Positions 11,590 through 24,500 of a DNA stretch of 64,000 bases are shown piece after piece. Every line of letters begins with the position of its first letter. Position 1 is the stretch's first letter. Made by a program: the position numbers and the translations under genes. Source of the stretch: Malania oleifera (taxonomy: Eukaryota > Streptophyta > Magnoliopsida > Santalales > Ximeniaceae); the NCBI RefSeq assembly GCF_029873635.1, contig NC_080419.1, forward strand, positions 80,398,931 to 80,462,930, written 5' to 3'. The notes under the pieces are model-generated. The model did no database searches. It saw nothing but the letters and a program-made list of their open reading frames with translations, and was not told where the DNA came from.

Positions 11590-13310
11590 TATGGTGTGTG
11601 AGATCTATACTGACCACAAAAGCCTCAGGTATTTCTTCACACAGAAGGAGTTAAATATGAGGCAGAGACGGTGACTTGAGTTGATCAAGGACTATGATTG
11701 CATGATCAGTTATCACCTGGGAAAAGCTAATGTGGTGACTGATGCATTGAGTTGGAAGTCGGAACCTGTGACTGTATCTGCATTTGTAACTCAGCATCAC
11801 ATCAGATAGGATTTAGAGAGCTCGGGTATATATCTTGGGATCATCAGACTTTCTTTGCTAGTTTGGTGGTCCAACCAACTTTGTTTGAGCGTATAAAAGC
11901 CGTGCAGGCTAGTGATGCAGAGTTAGCTGAGGTTATGGAGAAGGTATAGCAGGAGTTGACTACAAAGTCTAACATCTCTGAGGGAGGTGTATTGAGGTTT
12001 GGGACCAGGTTGTGTGTTTCGAACGATGATGGGATCAGAAGGACGATTCTGGAGGAAGCGCATCATTCGTTGTATATGGTACATCTTAGTAGTACAAAGA
12101 TGTATCGGGACTTGAGCGAGACCTTCTGGTGGAGTGGTATGAAGAGGCAAATTGCTCAGTTCGTGGAGTAGTGTCTGACGTGTCAGTAGGTGAAAACTGA
12201 ACATTAGAGGTCGGTAGGGCAGTTGCAGCCTTTGCCTATTTCGGTGTGGAAATAGGAGCATATTTCCATGGATTTCGTTACCGAATTGCCAATAGCTCTT
12301 CACGGGCAGAATGCCATTTGGGTGATCGTGGATAGATTGATGAAGTCTGCTCATTTCATAACGATAAAGGTTAGCTATCCTTTGAATAGGCTAGCAAACA
12401 TGTATGTGCAGGAGATTGTGAGGATGCATAGAGTACTGGTGTCCATTGTATTAGAACAAGATTTGAGGTTTACTTCTCGATTCTGGTCAAACTTGCAGGA
12501 AACATTAGGGACAAAGCTTACTTTTAGTACAGAGTTTCACCCCCAAACTGATGGACAGTCAGAGAGGACAATACAAATCTTAGAAGATATGTTGCGAGCT
12601 TGTGTATTAGACTTCGGTGGCATCTGGATAGAGTTTATGCCACTAGTAGAGTTCACTTATAATAACAGCATCCAGGCTAGTATCGAGATGGCACCGTTCG
12701 AGGCTTTGTATGGTCGGAGGTGTCAATCTCCTTTGTATTGGGATAAGGTTGGTGAACGTCAAGTATTAGGGCCTGGACTTGTTCAGTAGGCATCTGAGAA
12801 GGTGGGTTTAATCTGAGAGAGGATTAAATCAACTCAGAGTCGGCAGAAGAGTTATACAGATATTCGCCGCTGTGAGTTAGAGTTTGAGGTGGGGGGTAAG
12901 TATTTCTGAGAATCGCCCTGATGAAAGGGGTGATGAGGTTTGGGAAGAAGGGCAAGTTGAGCCCGAGGTATACCGGACCATTCGAGATTCTTGAACGGGT
13001 GGGTTCGGTAGCCTACAGGATTGCACTACCCCCAGCACTCTCGAGGATCCACGATGTGTTTCACGTATCCATGTTGAGAAGGTATTTGTTGGATCCTTCA
13101 CATGTTATTAGTTACGAGGATATGGAGATTGAGGATACTTTAGCGTATGAGGAGATACCTATTCAAATTTTGGACTGTAAAGTTTAGAAGCTTCATATCA
13201 AAGAAATACCGTTAGTAAAGGTATTATGGCGAAACCACGAGGTTGAGGAAGCTTCTTGGGAACTGGAAATGGAAATACGCCAGAAGTATCCACAGTTGTT
13301 CTGAGTATAT
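11590..13310 (+). mobile_element. Chromovirus integrase and chromodomain region, fossil
   Basis: The remains include an HH-CC type zinc region near 12060-12190 and an integrase core with WVIVDRLMKSAHF near 12319 and FHPQTDGQSERT near 12537. The [10 protein letters not shown] module near 12976 follows, then a chromodomain ending EEASWELEMEIRQKYPQLF near 13304. The chromodomain is thought to guide integration to marked chromatin. Confidence 0.92.
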
Positions 13311-13567
13311 GTATTATATCCTACTTTGGGTCGGAATAGGTGGTTAGTCATCGGGAGTGTGTGTTTTGTGAACTCTTGAAACAGTTTGTATATGTAACCA
13401 CGGTGTTCCTCCGCCATAAGTGAGGGTATGTATATATTGTGATGGGGTTGCGTTGTAGCAGTCGTCAATTTCTTGCTGGAATTGCGTATATGTATTTGCT
13501 AGTATGTTGAGTTTGTGAACGAGAGATGACAAATTTCGAGGACAAAATTTTTGTAAGGAGGGGAGGT

Positions 13568-15384
13568 TGTAAGAACCCGAACCGTGAAATATGGGTTTAA
13601 TTAATTAAGAGAGGGGGAAAAAGGTAATTAAGCAGGCCTTATTGACGAATCCAGAGTTCGTCAACGAAGTTTTAAGAAAACTCGGCGAAAAGTTTCAGGG
13701 GGCTCGTCGATGAGGAGAAGCTGAGGGGTTTCAAAAATCTGAAAATCCCAGGCTCGTCGACGAGGTCATGGTCTCGTCGACGAGAAGAATACAGGGGCTT
13801 GTCGACGAGGGCGCAATTCGTCAATGAGAGCTGCCAAGCAAGGGTACTATAAATAGAAATTTTCATTACTTCTTAGCTAAGAAATCTCATTTCTCTCTAT
13901 CTCTCTAGAAACTCAACCTGCTCTCCATCTCTCTAGATTTCTTCACCATAGGAAGCAAGAATTGTTAATCCGAGGTTATCATGAGGATCGTGTAAGGATT
14001 CTTTACAAGTTCTATGGATCGGATTTTCGATTCGGCCATTTTTGGGTTTTGGCGTAAAATCGAGATAGGACTTGATTTTCGATTCTGTTTTAGTAGTTTT
14101 GTAGAGAATGGAGTCGTGAGTATATTCTATACTGTATGTTGCAGGTTTTGGAACTTGGTTCACTATTTAGGGGCCTTGGAGTTTGGGTTTTGTCATTTGG
14201 GGAAAAGGTAAGGGAAATCAGTTTATGTCGGTTATTTTCGAAATCAGACTTAGTGGAATTGTGATCCACGGTCCTGTGCGTGTTTTGACTACTCATTTAG
14301 GGGGATCTAACGGGGAAAAATATGAGTTTTTCATGATTATAGCTTGGAAAAAAAGGGGGTATTGGGTTGCATCCCTGGTTTTGTTGGAAAAATTGTATGT
14401 ATATGTTGATTTATACTGTGTGATAGGGATGGTCGTGCCTTGACTTTATTTAAACTGTATGCATTTGGAAAACCATGATTTTAGATTACCAAATAGGTGT
14501 GACATGTTTGGTTATATGAGCATGCATAGTTGTGTTTTGTGGAATGCAATTGGAACTGGGTTCTGAGTTGTCCCAGGTACTGAGAGTGTCCGGTTCTATA
14601 TCTGTGGGCGTATGAAATCGCTAGACCATGTTTGGAAAGAGTGTCCAGCTATATATCCGAGGGCGTGAGCCTTACCGGCTGATCATCGAAGGGTGTGGAT
14701 CCACAAGATTGTACCAGTATGATGCCATGGGAGTTTGGTACTTGCCATGTACCGGGGACCCCGGATACTGTGGGTCGGCTACGGGCTGGACACCTGGTAT
14801 CGCGGGCCGGCTTCGGGCCGAGGGGTGTGACGACACCGGATTTGATCATGTGTGTGTGTGTGCTTGTATGCACTGTGTTAAAAGTAGTACTGGAATTGCA
14901 TTTAACTATGTATGTATTGTGTTTCATGATAACACTCGAATGCCACACACCGATATAACCTATATTCTTCCTTACTGAGCGGTGTCTCACCCCTGCTATA
15001 CGTACATATTTTTCAAGTCCTTCGGGTAACTAGAACTAGCTTCTAAGTGTAGGAGCGTAGTGGTTGGTGATTGGTGGGAGGTACCTGGGTAAGTCTATGT
15101 TTATGCGTGGTTGTCTTTTGAGAGTTTTGACTGCCATTTGGAATTGTACTGTTTTGGGGAGTTTGACTCCTTTGTATAAACTCTGGTATGGTACCATGTA
15201 TGTATAGAATGACTTTTTCCGCTACAGTTATTCTGTTGTGTATAGATGTGTATAGGGTGCTTAAGAACCCCATGGGGTTGGACCCTCATTCATTGTACTG
15301 TATCTTTGGATGATTTGTAAGATACAGGGATAGGTTAGATACATTTTCACCCCTAGGTCCCATTTTTGGGTTCGGGGCGTGACA
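13568..15384 (+). repeat. 3' LTR of the chromovirus
   Basis: It aligns full length with 6684-8493. It starts TGTAAGAACCC and ends GGGGCGTGACA, and is followed by the TGCAA target duplication. Its palindrome cluster spans 13638-13829 with TATAAATA at 13848-13855. Confidence 0.93.
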
Positions 15385-17453
15385 TGCAATGACCTAAAGT
15401 TATTTACACTTTGGTATGATCGTCTTGGACATCCTGGATATGTAATGATGCGTAAAATCATAATGAATTCACATGGTCATCCACTAAAGAACTAGAAGAT
15501 TCTTTTATCAAATGATTTCATGTGTACTCCTTGCTCTCAAGGAAAATTAATTGTGAAACCATCTGTTTCAAAAGTAAGTCTTGAATCACCTAGTTTCTTA
15601 CAAAGAATTCATGGTGATATATGCAGACCAATACATCCACCATCTGGACCATTTATATATTTTATGGTCTTAATTGATGCATCAATTAGATGGTCACATG
15701 TTTCTTTACTTTCTACTCATAATATTACTTTTGCTAGACTTCTTTCTCAACTAAATAGATTACGAGCTCATTTTCCCGATTATCCAATTAAATCAATTCG
15801 TTTGGATAATGCTGGTGAATTTATATCATAAACTTTTGATAACTATTACATGTCACTTGGAATAGATATTGAACATCCCGTTGCTCATAACCATACACAA
15901 AATGGTTTAGCTGAATCTTTTATTAAAAGACTTCAACTCATTGCTAGATTTATGATTATGAGAACTAAATTGCCTTTATCTGTTTGGAGACATGTTATTC
16001 GTCATGTTGTATGTTTAGTCCGTATAAGACCAACTGCTTATAATAAATTTTCACCCATATAATTAGTTTCTGGGCAACAACCTGATATTTCTTATTTAAG
16101 AACTTTTGGTTGTGCAGTATATGTTCCTATTGCCCCTCCACAAAGAACTAAAATGGGTCCTCAATGTAAGCTTGGTATCTATGTTAGTTTTGATTCCCTT
16201 TCTATTATTAGATATCTTGAACATTTAACAGGTGATTTGTTTAAAACACAGTTTCAAGATTGTCATTTTGATGAAACAATATTCCCTTCATTAGGGGGAG
16301 CAAAATTAATGCTTAAAGCACAACAAGAAATTACATGGAATGCCATAAGTTTATCTCATTTAGGTTCTCGCACAAATCAAAGTGAACTTGAAGTTCAGAA
16401 GATTATCCATTTGCAAAGGATTGAAAATCAATTACCAGATTCTTTTGTAGATACCAAGGCCATAATAAAATCTCATATACTTACTGCAAATATTCCAGTA
16501 TGTATTAATGTCCCTAAAGGACAACAGTCGGTCAATGAACCTAAACCACAAGTTAAGTGTGGAAGACCTAGTGGTGCAAAAAATAAAACTCCCAAAAGGA
16601 GAAGATTGGAATCTGTAAACACTATAGAAGAGGTTACAGAGGTGGATAATCCATTCGACATTCACAAACCCGTTTCTCCTGAAAATGAAATCCATATTGT
16701 GGAAACTTTTGAAGAGGAACCTCCTAAAAAGGAATCTCTTGAAGAGAAAACTCCTAAAAAGACATCCCTTGAAAAGGGACAGATACCTGAAAAAAATAAT
16801 AAGATCTCAATTCATTACACAGGGGAAGTATGGGATAGAAATAAAGTTGTTGTCAACAACACATTTGCATATGCAGTAGCTACTGACATTAACAAAAGTA
16901 ATGAGGATCATGAACTAAAATTAGTTAATGAATGTTAAAATAGAAGTGATTGACCAAAAAGGAAAGAGACTATCACATCAGAATTAAACTCTTTATAAAA
17001 AAGAAAAGTTTTTGAACCTGTAGTACAAACATCAGAAGATGTCTAACCCGTTGGATACAAATGGGTATTTGTGTCCAAGTGAAATGAAAATCATGAAAAT
17101 ACTCAATATAAAGTAAGGCTTGTGGTACAAAGTTTCTTGCAGGACCCGAAATTAATTATAATGAGACATATTCTCCTATAATGTAATGGATGGAATCACT
17201 TTCAGATTTTTAGTTGGGCTAACAGTCATTGAATGACTGAGCATGCGTCTTATGGACATAGTAACAACATACTTATATGGATCATTAGATAACGAAATTT
17301 ATATGAAAATCCCTAAAGATTTAAATTTCCTGAACCAAAACCCATAAATTTATATTCAATTAAATTCTAACGTTCTTTATATGAACTAAAACAATCTAGA
17401 TGCATTGGTATAATTGTTTAAGTGAGTACCTTGTGAAAGAAGGATTCATAAAT
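15385..17453 (+). mobile_element. Outer Copia pol, integrase to early reverse transcriptase, fossil
   Basis: It begins within a gag-pre-integrase block (LWYDRLGHPG), then shows a CTPCSQGK zinc motif and integrase core pieces HGDICRPI, FMVLIDASIRWSHV and IKSIRLDNAGEF. A long charged linker (about 16150-16940) contains repeated KK-SLE-K units. The reverse transcriptase start follows from about 17030. The nested solo LTR cuts it at 17459. It is broken, with several breaks. Confidence 0.88.
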
Positions 17454-17458
17454 GATCT

Positions 17459-19610
17459 TGTTGATTAAGGTGTAATCCCAAAAGGAGGGGGGAGGGGGTG
17501 AACTGGGTATTTAAAAAAAAAATTCTTTGAAACCTATTTACCAATCAATCCCTATATCTAAGTTTAACTAGTCACTTATCAAGTTGGTTTGAAATTATTC
17601 AACAAACACAAGCAAGCTGGAAATTGAAATACGATGCGGAAAATAAAAAGATAAGGGAAGAGAGAATGCAACCACGATTTTACGAGGTTCAGCCTACCTA
17701 ACCTACGTCCTCGCCTTGAGCAACCACTCAAGGATTCACTAACCCTGCTCCTTAAAGTGGGACGGAGCTTCCCTTACAATCCGTTGCTTACAAAAGGCAC
17801 AACTTCCTTTTACTCCGCTGCTTACAAGAGATACAACTCTCTCATCTCACACCAGTTCACATATCAAACGGTGTATACAATAGAATCTGGAAAATACACT
17901 AAAAAACAATGCTTCTAACAAAAGTTGGTGAGTACAATTCAAATTCCTAAAACATTGACATATGATATAACTTGAAGCTCGTAAATGAATGAAAACGATA
18001 AAATCGTTTTATGTATGGTATGCCTCAACACACAAATCCCTTTTTAACCAAAACTTTTAAGTAAAAATAAATTCAAAACGTTTTGGAATAATTTAGGGTT
18101 CTTGGTTCACTTTGCAAAAATGCAAACTTATATAATTGAAGTGAACTTGTTGGCAAAAACTTTGTCTTGAATAAACACTCAATCAAAATTACAAAGTTTT
18201 ATTTCAAGAACTCAACCACAAAACTGAGTATATTAATTTGCAGAAAAATATCCTTCAATTAAAATTATATTTATAAGTATCAAGGGTATTCAATCAAATT
18301 CTAATGTATCTAAAGATAGATCCTTTTAGAAACCACACACTTGAATCAAACCTTTCAATGAGTCACACACCATAAAACAAATAACGATCTAGTTCAAAAA
18401 ACTTGATATATATAAAGATACTTTCAAGATCACTCTTTTAATCAAAAACTAGGTTTTTTAATAAGAAGCCCTTTGAGACAATATATGTATATTTATATAC
18501 TCTTGAACCAAAATTTAATCTACCAAGTTAGATAAACTTTCTCAAGTAATGTTCTCTTAGAAAATTAATTTTTGTACAAAAAGCACACTCAAGATCAATA
18601 CTTTTCAATACTAATCAAGAAACAAACAATGAGATGATATGCAAAAATCACAAGACTAATAACTTGAAAGATCAAACCTCAATACTAGATTAAAGTACAG
18701 TAGAGTAAACAAGTTCCTTTTGAAAATTGGAATTGATTTGCCCAAGCTTGAAGATATGCGATTGATGTATAGGCAAACGAATAGCACTAAGAGTAGATAA
18801 TTAACAAACTTGCAACAAGGTGTGTTCTTCTCTTTCTTGTGTGTGTCTCTCTCTTCTAGGGTTTAGATATTCATAATATATAGTATATTATCGTTAGAAT
18901 TGATCTCAGCCGTTGGATCAATAAGATACCTCGCGTGTCTTTTTAATAAAGAACTGATTTTTAGGTTTTCCCGCAAGTTCAGACAACCGACCTTGACTTC
19001 AGGCTCCTAAAGTGTCAAATTCAAGCGCTTGAGGTTCCAAGGTCAGGCGACCGAGGTACCTCTGCCAGATTCTGTCTTTCCCATTTAATTCTTCAGGCTA
19101 CCGAACTTAATCTTTAGGCTACCGAAGAAATTCTTCAGGCGCCTGAGGTTAACTTCAGGCTACCGAAGTCCCTTTTTCACACATATTCATTTCCAATTTA
19201 AAATTCTACTTTGATTCTTTGCTTGGGCCTTTTACAAAACAAGTTTTCACAATTTTAAACACATTTCTAAGCCCATGTAAGTACTCTAATGATGTACATG
19301 AAATGCATGAATTTTAAAATCATTCTAAGTTATATTGAGCTTCAAGATAAATCATACGAAAATGTAGATATATGAGTTCTAAATACCCATTCCTAAGACA
19401 TTCTTGAACTTTGCCGCTTGCATTTTGATTCTCATACTCTTTAAGTTCCATGGTACTTTCTAACATGTATAAGCTTTAATTTATGGCATCTATAACTCGT
19501 TATCTTTCCATGCATACTCAGTGCAAGTCCTGGTCACAAACTCAATGCACAGATCAAATATCAAGTGATTTGTCATTATCAAAAACTGGATTGGACTCGT
19601 ACAGTCAATA
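17459..19610 (-). mobile_element. Solo LTR (2.15 kb), Copia-type, inserted in Copia pol
   Basis: Termini are TGTTGA and TCAATA (expected TCAACA), flanked by GATCT (17454-17458) and GATCC (19611-19615), a target duplication with one change. There is no coding sequence. The - strand is chosen because only there does the Copia LTR hairpin appear (stem CGAGG/CCTCG at 17683-17687/17709-17713) downstream of a TATA-like run near 18866-18890. It shares the AGGAGGGGTGAATTGG-like end and several internal blocks with 52855-54712, so both are one family. No second LTR or internal region is present. Confidence 0.8.
18978..19168. repeat. Cluster of CAGGCGCCTGA-like words in the solo LTR
   Basis: About eight variants of CTTCAGGC-(TA/GC)-C(C/T)GA(A/G), including one with the perfect palindrome CAGGCGCCTG near 19136-19145. 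On the - strand they lie upstream of the TATA-like run. Confidence 0.6.
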
Positions 19611-19615
19611 GATCC

Positions 19616-20640
19616 AATTTGTCCATGCGTTTTTATTAAAGGATCAGAATTTAGATTTGCTATAATTGTTATTTATGTTAATAATTTGAATTTAGTTGGG
19701 ACTCCTGAAAAGCTCACTAAAGTTGCTAATTATTTAGTGATGGAATTTGAGATGAAAGATTTAGGAAAGACAAAATATTGTTTTGGCTTATAGATTGAAC
19801 ATGTAAATGGCGGAATTCTTGTTCATCAATCTAAATATACCGAAAAGGTATTAAGGCAATTTTATATGGACAAAGTTCATCATTTGGGATCTCCAATGAT
19901 GGTGCGATCACTTGATATTAAGAAGGATCCATTTGAACCTCATGATGAGAGGGAGGAATTACTTGGTCTTGAAGTACCATATTTAAGTGCTATCGGCTCT
20001 CTAATGTATCTGGCCAATGATACAAGATCCGAAATTACATATTCTGTAAATCTGCTAGCAAGATACAACTCTGCTTCTACTCGGCGGCACTAGAATGAAA
20101 TTAAGCACATTCTGTGCTATTTAAGAGGTACATCTGATTTGAGTCTATTCTACTCATTTAATTCCAAATCTCAATTAGTAGGATATGCAGATACTGGATA
20201 TCTATCTGATCTTCACAATGCTAAATCTCAAACTGGATATGTATTTCTTTACGGAAAAACTGTTATATCTTGGAAATCAGTAAAGCAGATGATTAGATCA
20301 ATAATTTCATGAAACTAGTAGAGAATGTGTGTGACTTAGATCAATAATTTCTCATATCCAAGCAAATTGTGGTCTTCAATCAATCAAGGATATTCCAATA
20401 ATTTTATACAAAGACAATGTTGCATGTATAGTTTAACTAAGAGATAGATACACAAAAGTTGACAGACTAAAACATATCTCTCCAAAATTCTTCTATACAC
20501 ATGAACTCTAGAAGAATGGTGATATAGATGTTCAGGAGATCCGATCAAGTGATAATTTAGTAGATTTGTTCACCAAAGTTTTACCTACTACAACATTCAA
20601 GAAATTAGTTCATTTTATCAGAATAAGACATTTTAAAGAT
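19616..20640 (+). mobile_element. Outer Copia late reverse transcriptase and RNase H, fossil
   Basis: The remains include a degenerate YVDD-type site (IVIYVNNLNLVG), MEFEMKDLGK, SAIGSLMYLANDTR, ADTGYLSDLHNAKSQTGY and the end of RNase H with a TKHI-type block. The polypurine tract CCAAAGGGGGAG at about 20672-20684 leads into the 3' LTR. Confidence 0.88.
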
Positions 20641-20684
20641 TTTAACAGAATGAGTTAATATATGGGTGACATCCAAAGGGGGAG

Positions 20685-21156
20685 TATTATGAAATATGAT
20701 ATGAAACATAGGTGGATATCCCCTATGTCTACTTTGAACCTGCCCCATATATCTGCACTAATTCATGTCCCATGTGAACTTGCCTCATATGTTTGTACTA
20801 ATAAAGCGTATATCACCCCATCTTTCACCCCTTAGATTTTTCCTTCAATAAATGCTTACTATCCATATTATCCTATAAAAGAACACCCTCCCATTCTCAT
20901 TTTGGACACACATTTGATGCTTTCATGTAAACATATAATGAGGATAAAAGAAGATGGGAGATAAAGTGAAAAAGAGATAAAAAGAATATAAAGATATTTT
21001 GTATAAGGTCGGTTTCATATTATATTGTAATTTCTCTCGTGATAATGAAGTTTTGATCCCATCCGCTCGTGGAGTAGGCATAGCCGAACCATGTAAATTT
21101 TTGTCTCGTCTCTATTTATGTATTTTCCTATTTATTTTTCAGCATATTTTATAACA
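20685..21156 (+). repeat. 3' LTR of the outer Copia element
   Basis: The pair of 4005-4481. It carries the hairpin with outer stem CGTGG/CCATG (21068-21072/21089-21093) and inner stem GGC/GCC (21077-21079/21083-21085). It ends ATAACA and is followed by ATTTA. Confidence 0.9.
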
Positions 21157-21161
21157 ATTTA

Positions 21162-21591
21162 AACTTTATTAAGAATTACTAAAATATTTTATATAACATT
21201 ATTCATATGTAACCACTTGTTTATATAATATATAATATATAATATATAATATATATTCATATGTTTATAATACATGAACATATATTACTGAACTGTCAAC
21301 TAAAAAAAATTAACTGATTTCTTGTTCCATATTTTAGTTTTTGAAGGAACCATTGTATTTTAGTTTTTCAACTGCACATCCAATGTCACTACTTTGAAGT
21401 TTGAAGTTTGTTTGAATCCATATCCAAGTATGGATCCATTTCCGTATAACCCAAAACGAATAGTCCAGTAGAACCCTTAGGCTTAACACAACCTCTCATT
21501 CCTTCTCTCTCCTTCTCTAAAACCCTAGGCTCAGGGCAGCGACCTCACACACACACACCAGAGAGAAAGAGAGAGGGAGGAAGCTTCAGCC
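21162..21591 (+). promoter_or_regulatory. eIF3l promoter-proximal region and 5' UTR
   Basis: This is the 430 bp between the Copia LTR and the eIF3l start codon. It contains short AT repeats (21225-21260), a pyrimidine-rich stretch (21495-21518), the telo-box AAACCCTA at 21520-21527 and a CA run at about 21546-21560. Telo-boxes in 5' leaders are common in plant genes for ribosomal proteins and translation factors. No convincing TATA box was found. Confidence 0.6.
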
Positions 21592-24500
21592 ATGGCGGCG
21601 TCGTACGATTACGAAGAAACCCCAGGCTACGACGATTCGCACCGCTCCCACCACCACCATGCGCAGACGCAAGATCTAGGCTACGACCCTAACTTCGTCC
21701 CGGATTCCGTCAAGAGCTTCGTCGGCCACCTCTACCGCCACATTCGCGAGAAGAACGTATACGAGATTCACCAGATGTACGAAGGCTCCTTTCAAACCCT
21801 AAGCGACCGCATGTTCAAGGAGAGCCCCTGGCCCTCTGTCGACGCCGTCGCGCAGTATGTGGACAATGATCACGTCTTCTGCTTGCTTTATCGCGAGATG
21901 TGGTTTCGGCATCTCTATGCGAGGTTGTCGCCAACGTTGAAGCAGAGGATTGATTCTTGGGACAATTACTGTAGCTTGTTTCAGGTGGTGCTGCATGGAG
22001 TTGTTAACATGCAATTGCCGAACCAGTGGCTGTGGGACATGGTGGATGAATTTGTGTACCAGTTCCAGTCATTTTGTCAGTACCGTGCAAAAATGAAGAG
22101 CAAAACTGAGCAGGAGATCGCCCTTCTTAGGCAGTTTGATCAGGTTGGTGTTTTGATATAACATTTTTCTTGTTCACAAGCAAATTGAGCTAAATTCTGA
22201 TCTTATACTAATATCTTAATCGATGAGAAAGGTGAGCAAAGCAAAAAGAGATTTATTTTTCTTACCGTTCGATGAAAATATCAAGAGAAAAAGGAAATGG
22301 ATTTGACAATGTAGAGGAATGTGGATTATGCAACGGATGAACTCATGAAAGAGGAATTCATTTTCATTGCTTGTAGTAAAGATAACGAGAGAGGTCATAT
22401 CACTGTAAAAAATTATCAAAACAAAACCTAAAAACCAAAATAAAAGCTAAAGACTGAAAAATGACGACCTTCTTGTTTTTGTTTGCAAAACTAAAACAAA
22501 TTTAAAAGCTAATTAGGTGATCAATTTTGTCCATACAGAAAATTGCAATTAAAAAATACAATTAGAATAATGAAAATGCAAAAAAAAAAAAGAGTAAAAA
22601 GTTATAATCAGAATAAGATTTAATTAGAATCATTTTAATTAATTATCCGAGGTAGTACAGAGGAGAGGAGAGCCTTCGTCTGGTTTGTTTGGAAGGAAAG
22701 AAACAGGAGAGCCTATGAAGGGTCTATTTAAATATCCATCGGAATTTTATTTTAATTTTTTTTTTTCATTAAAGAATTATGTACAAAATGTTTTAATACA
22801 CAAAAGCAAATTCTTGTTCTATGGCTATAAGTTGTCACAACAATTGAAAATCATGAAATTTGGTTTTCAGTTTTTGTCACAACTGAGAACCGACAACAAA
22901 ATTGAAACTAGCAGTGCAGACAGATGCCTTGTTGCCACATGTGTCTTCAATATACTACAGCAAAAACAGAAAATAGAAATGGCTCCAAACTGCCCCTAGA
23001 GACTTCTCAAACCGGGAAGTTTGTTTGAGGGAGTGGAAGGAGGTAAATGGATGATATGAGCCAGGGGCTGGAGCGTGCCACCATTTTGGGTGGATGTGGG
23101 TGGGGGTAATGTACTCTCATCGAAGAAATAGACACTCCCAATGATACCTGACTGGCCAAATTAAAGCAGAAGTGAGCAGATTGATCAACTAGAAATTTCA
23201 GCTTTTGCTGTGATGATGATTTAGAGCAGCAGGATGTGGACTTTTGCTTTGTTATGCAACAACTTTTGCTTATTTTCCTCCTGAAGGTGCCTAGCTTTTA
23301 TGTTTTAACTCATGCATCTGCCAGGAAAGTAAGTCCAAAAGCCAAAGTGTTGGGTGCCCACCCGAAGCATTCTTGGGCAAGTAAACATCTTACCTGCTAA
23401 TTTGCTGTTTTTATAGAATGATATATATTGGTATGAATATTTAATTATTTTTCAGTTTTAAAATTTGAAAAACATGAATAAAATGGTGCTGTTTCGCCCT
23501 CTTGCATTGGCCCTACAAATATTTTCTCTTCCCTTTTCTAAAATTGCATGTCCAAGCTGTAATGTTTTCTAGTTTTATTTGATTGCAACATTTGGTTATT
23601 TTACTCTTTTCCAGGCTTGGAATGTGTATGGTGTGCTCAACTACTTGCAAGCACTTGTTGAGAAGTCCACAATCATCCAAATCCTTGAGCAGGAGAAGGA
23701 AGGCCTTGAGCAGTTTACTGCCACTGATGGGTATGATTACAATGGTGGAAGTAATGTCCTCAAGGTTTTAGGGTATTTTAGCATGGTGGGATTGTTGCGA
23801 GTTCATTGTCTGTTGGGTGATTACCATACTGGTCTGAAGTGCTTGCTACCTATTGACATAAGTCAACAAGGTGTTTATACAAGTGTTATTGGAAGCCACA
23901 TTACCACAATATATCATTATGGATTTGCCAATCTTATGCTGAGGAGGTATGCTGCTTTACTATGCCTACGTATGCTGCTTTGACTGGTTACTGTGTGTTT
24001 GGACATTTTCTATTATCATTTTTCATTGTGATGTGAAATTATCTGCCCCCATATTCTTCAGAAAGCCATAGTGATATTATCTCCGTAACTGTTTATAACG
24101 CGTGCAAGTCTATATATATGTTTTGCAAACATATGTGTGTGTGTGTGTGTGTGTGTCTCGTGTTTTGCATGCACATCCTTGGCTTGAAAATCTTCATTTA
24201 CTACTTTGCGGGGAAAAAGACGAGGAAAATCTGAAAATCCATTGCATTTAATTTGTGAATGAATTGGCATTTTGCTTTCTGTTTTTAAATCATTTAGCTA
24301 AATTTTTTGTTAGGGAAATTGACTGGCATTATTTTGTTAAGTAGACACTCATGAAAAAGTAAGTTGTTTATGAATTTTCAGGGTTTCTCATCAAATATCA
24401 GAAAAAAATATTTGCATATTTTTTAAATTCGAGAATAACACCTTTTACCATGAGTTCTTTTGGAAATTTGAATGAGCTTCATGTTCAGGAGAGATGCTTA

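Larger units (their letters stand above)
6684..15384 (+). mobile_element. Ty3/gypsy chromovirus (Tekay/Del-type), full-length fossil
   Basis: LTRs of about 1.81 kb (6684-8493 and 13568-15384) are flanked by identical TGCAA pentamers (6679-6683 and 15385-15389). It has a Met-tRNA primer site (8497-8509) and a polypurine tract (AAGGAGGGGAGG) before 13568. Gag, protease, reverse transcriptase, RNase H, integrase and a C-terminal chromodomain follow in the usual gypsy order. The chromodomain block near 13193-13304 (VLWRNHEVEEASWE) is the mark of Tekay/Del chromoviruses. LTR divergence by eye ranges from about 6% to 13% along their length, mostly transitions at CpG, suggesting insertion a few million years ago. 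It is broken, with a dozen or more breaks. Confidence 0.95.
4005..21156 (+). mobile_element. Ty1/Copia element carrying two nested insertions
   Basis: Two LTRs (4005-4481 and 20685-21156) are flanked by the identical pentamer ATTTA (4000-4004 and 21157-21161), which proves both ends. Parts in order are LTR, a repeat-rich leader, gag, gag-pre-integrase, integrase, a long linker, reverse transcriptase, RNase H, a polypurine tract (CCAAAGGGGGAG) and LTR. Without its insertions it would be about 6.3 kb. A chromovirus sits at 6684-15384 and a solo LTR at 17459-19610. By eye the LTRs differ at roughly one base in eight, so the insertion is probably several million years old. It must be older than its passengers. 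It is broken, with several breaks. Confidence 0.93.

Noticed and set aside
14628-14978. Overlapping open frames in both chromovirus LTRs
   Set aside because: They lie in the untranslated LTR body, are present in both LTRs with different frames and look like no protein family.
16153-16938. 261-codon Lys/Glu-rich open frame as a separate host gene
   Set aside because: It lies between Copia integrase and reverse transcriptase in the same element and is the usual variable linker of the Copia polyprotein.
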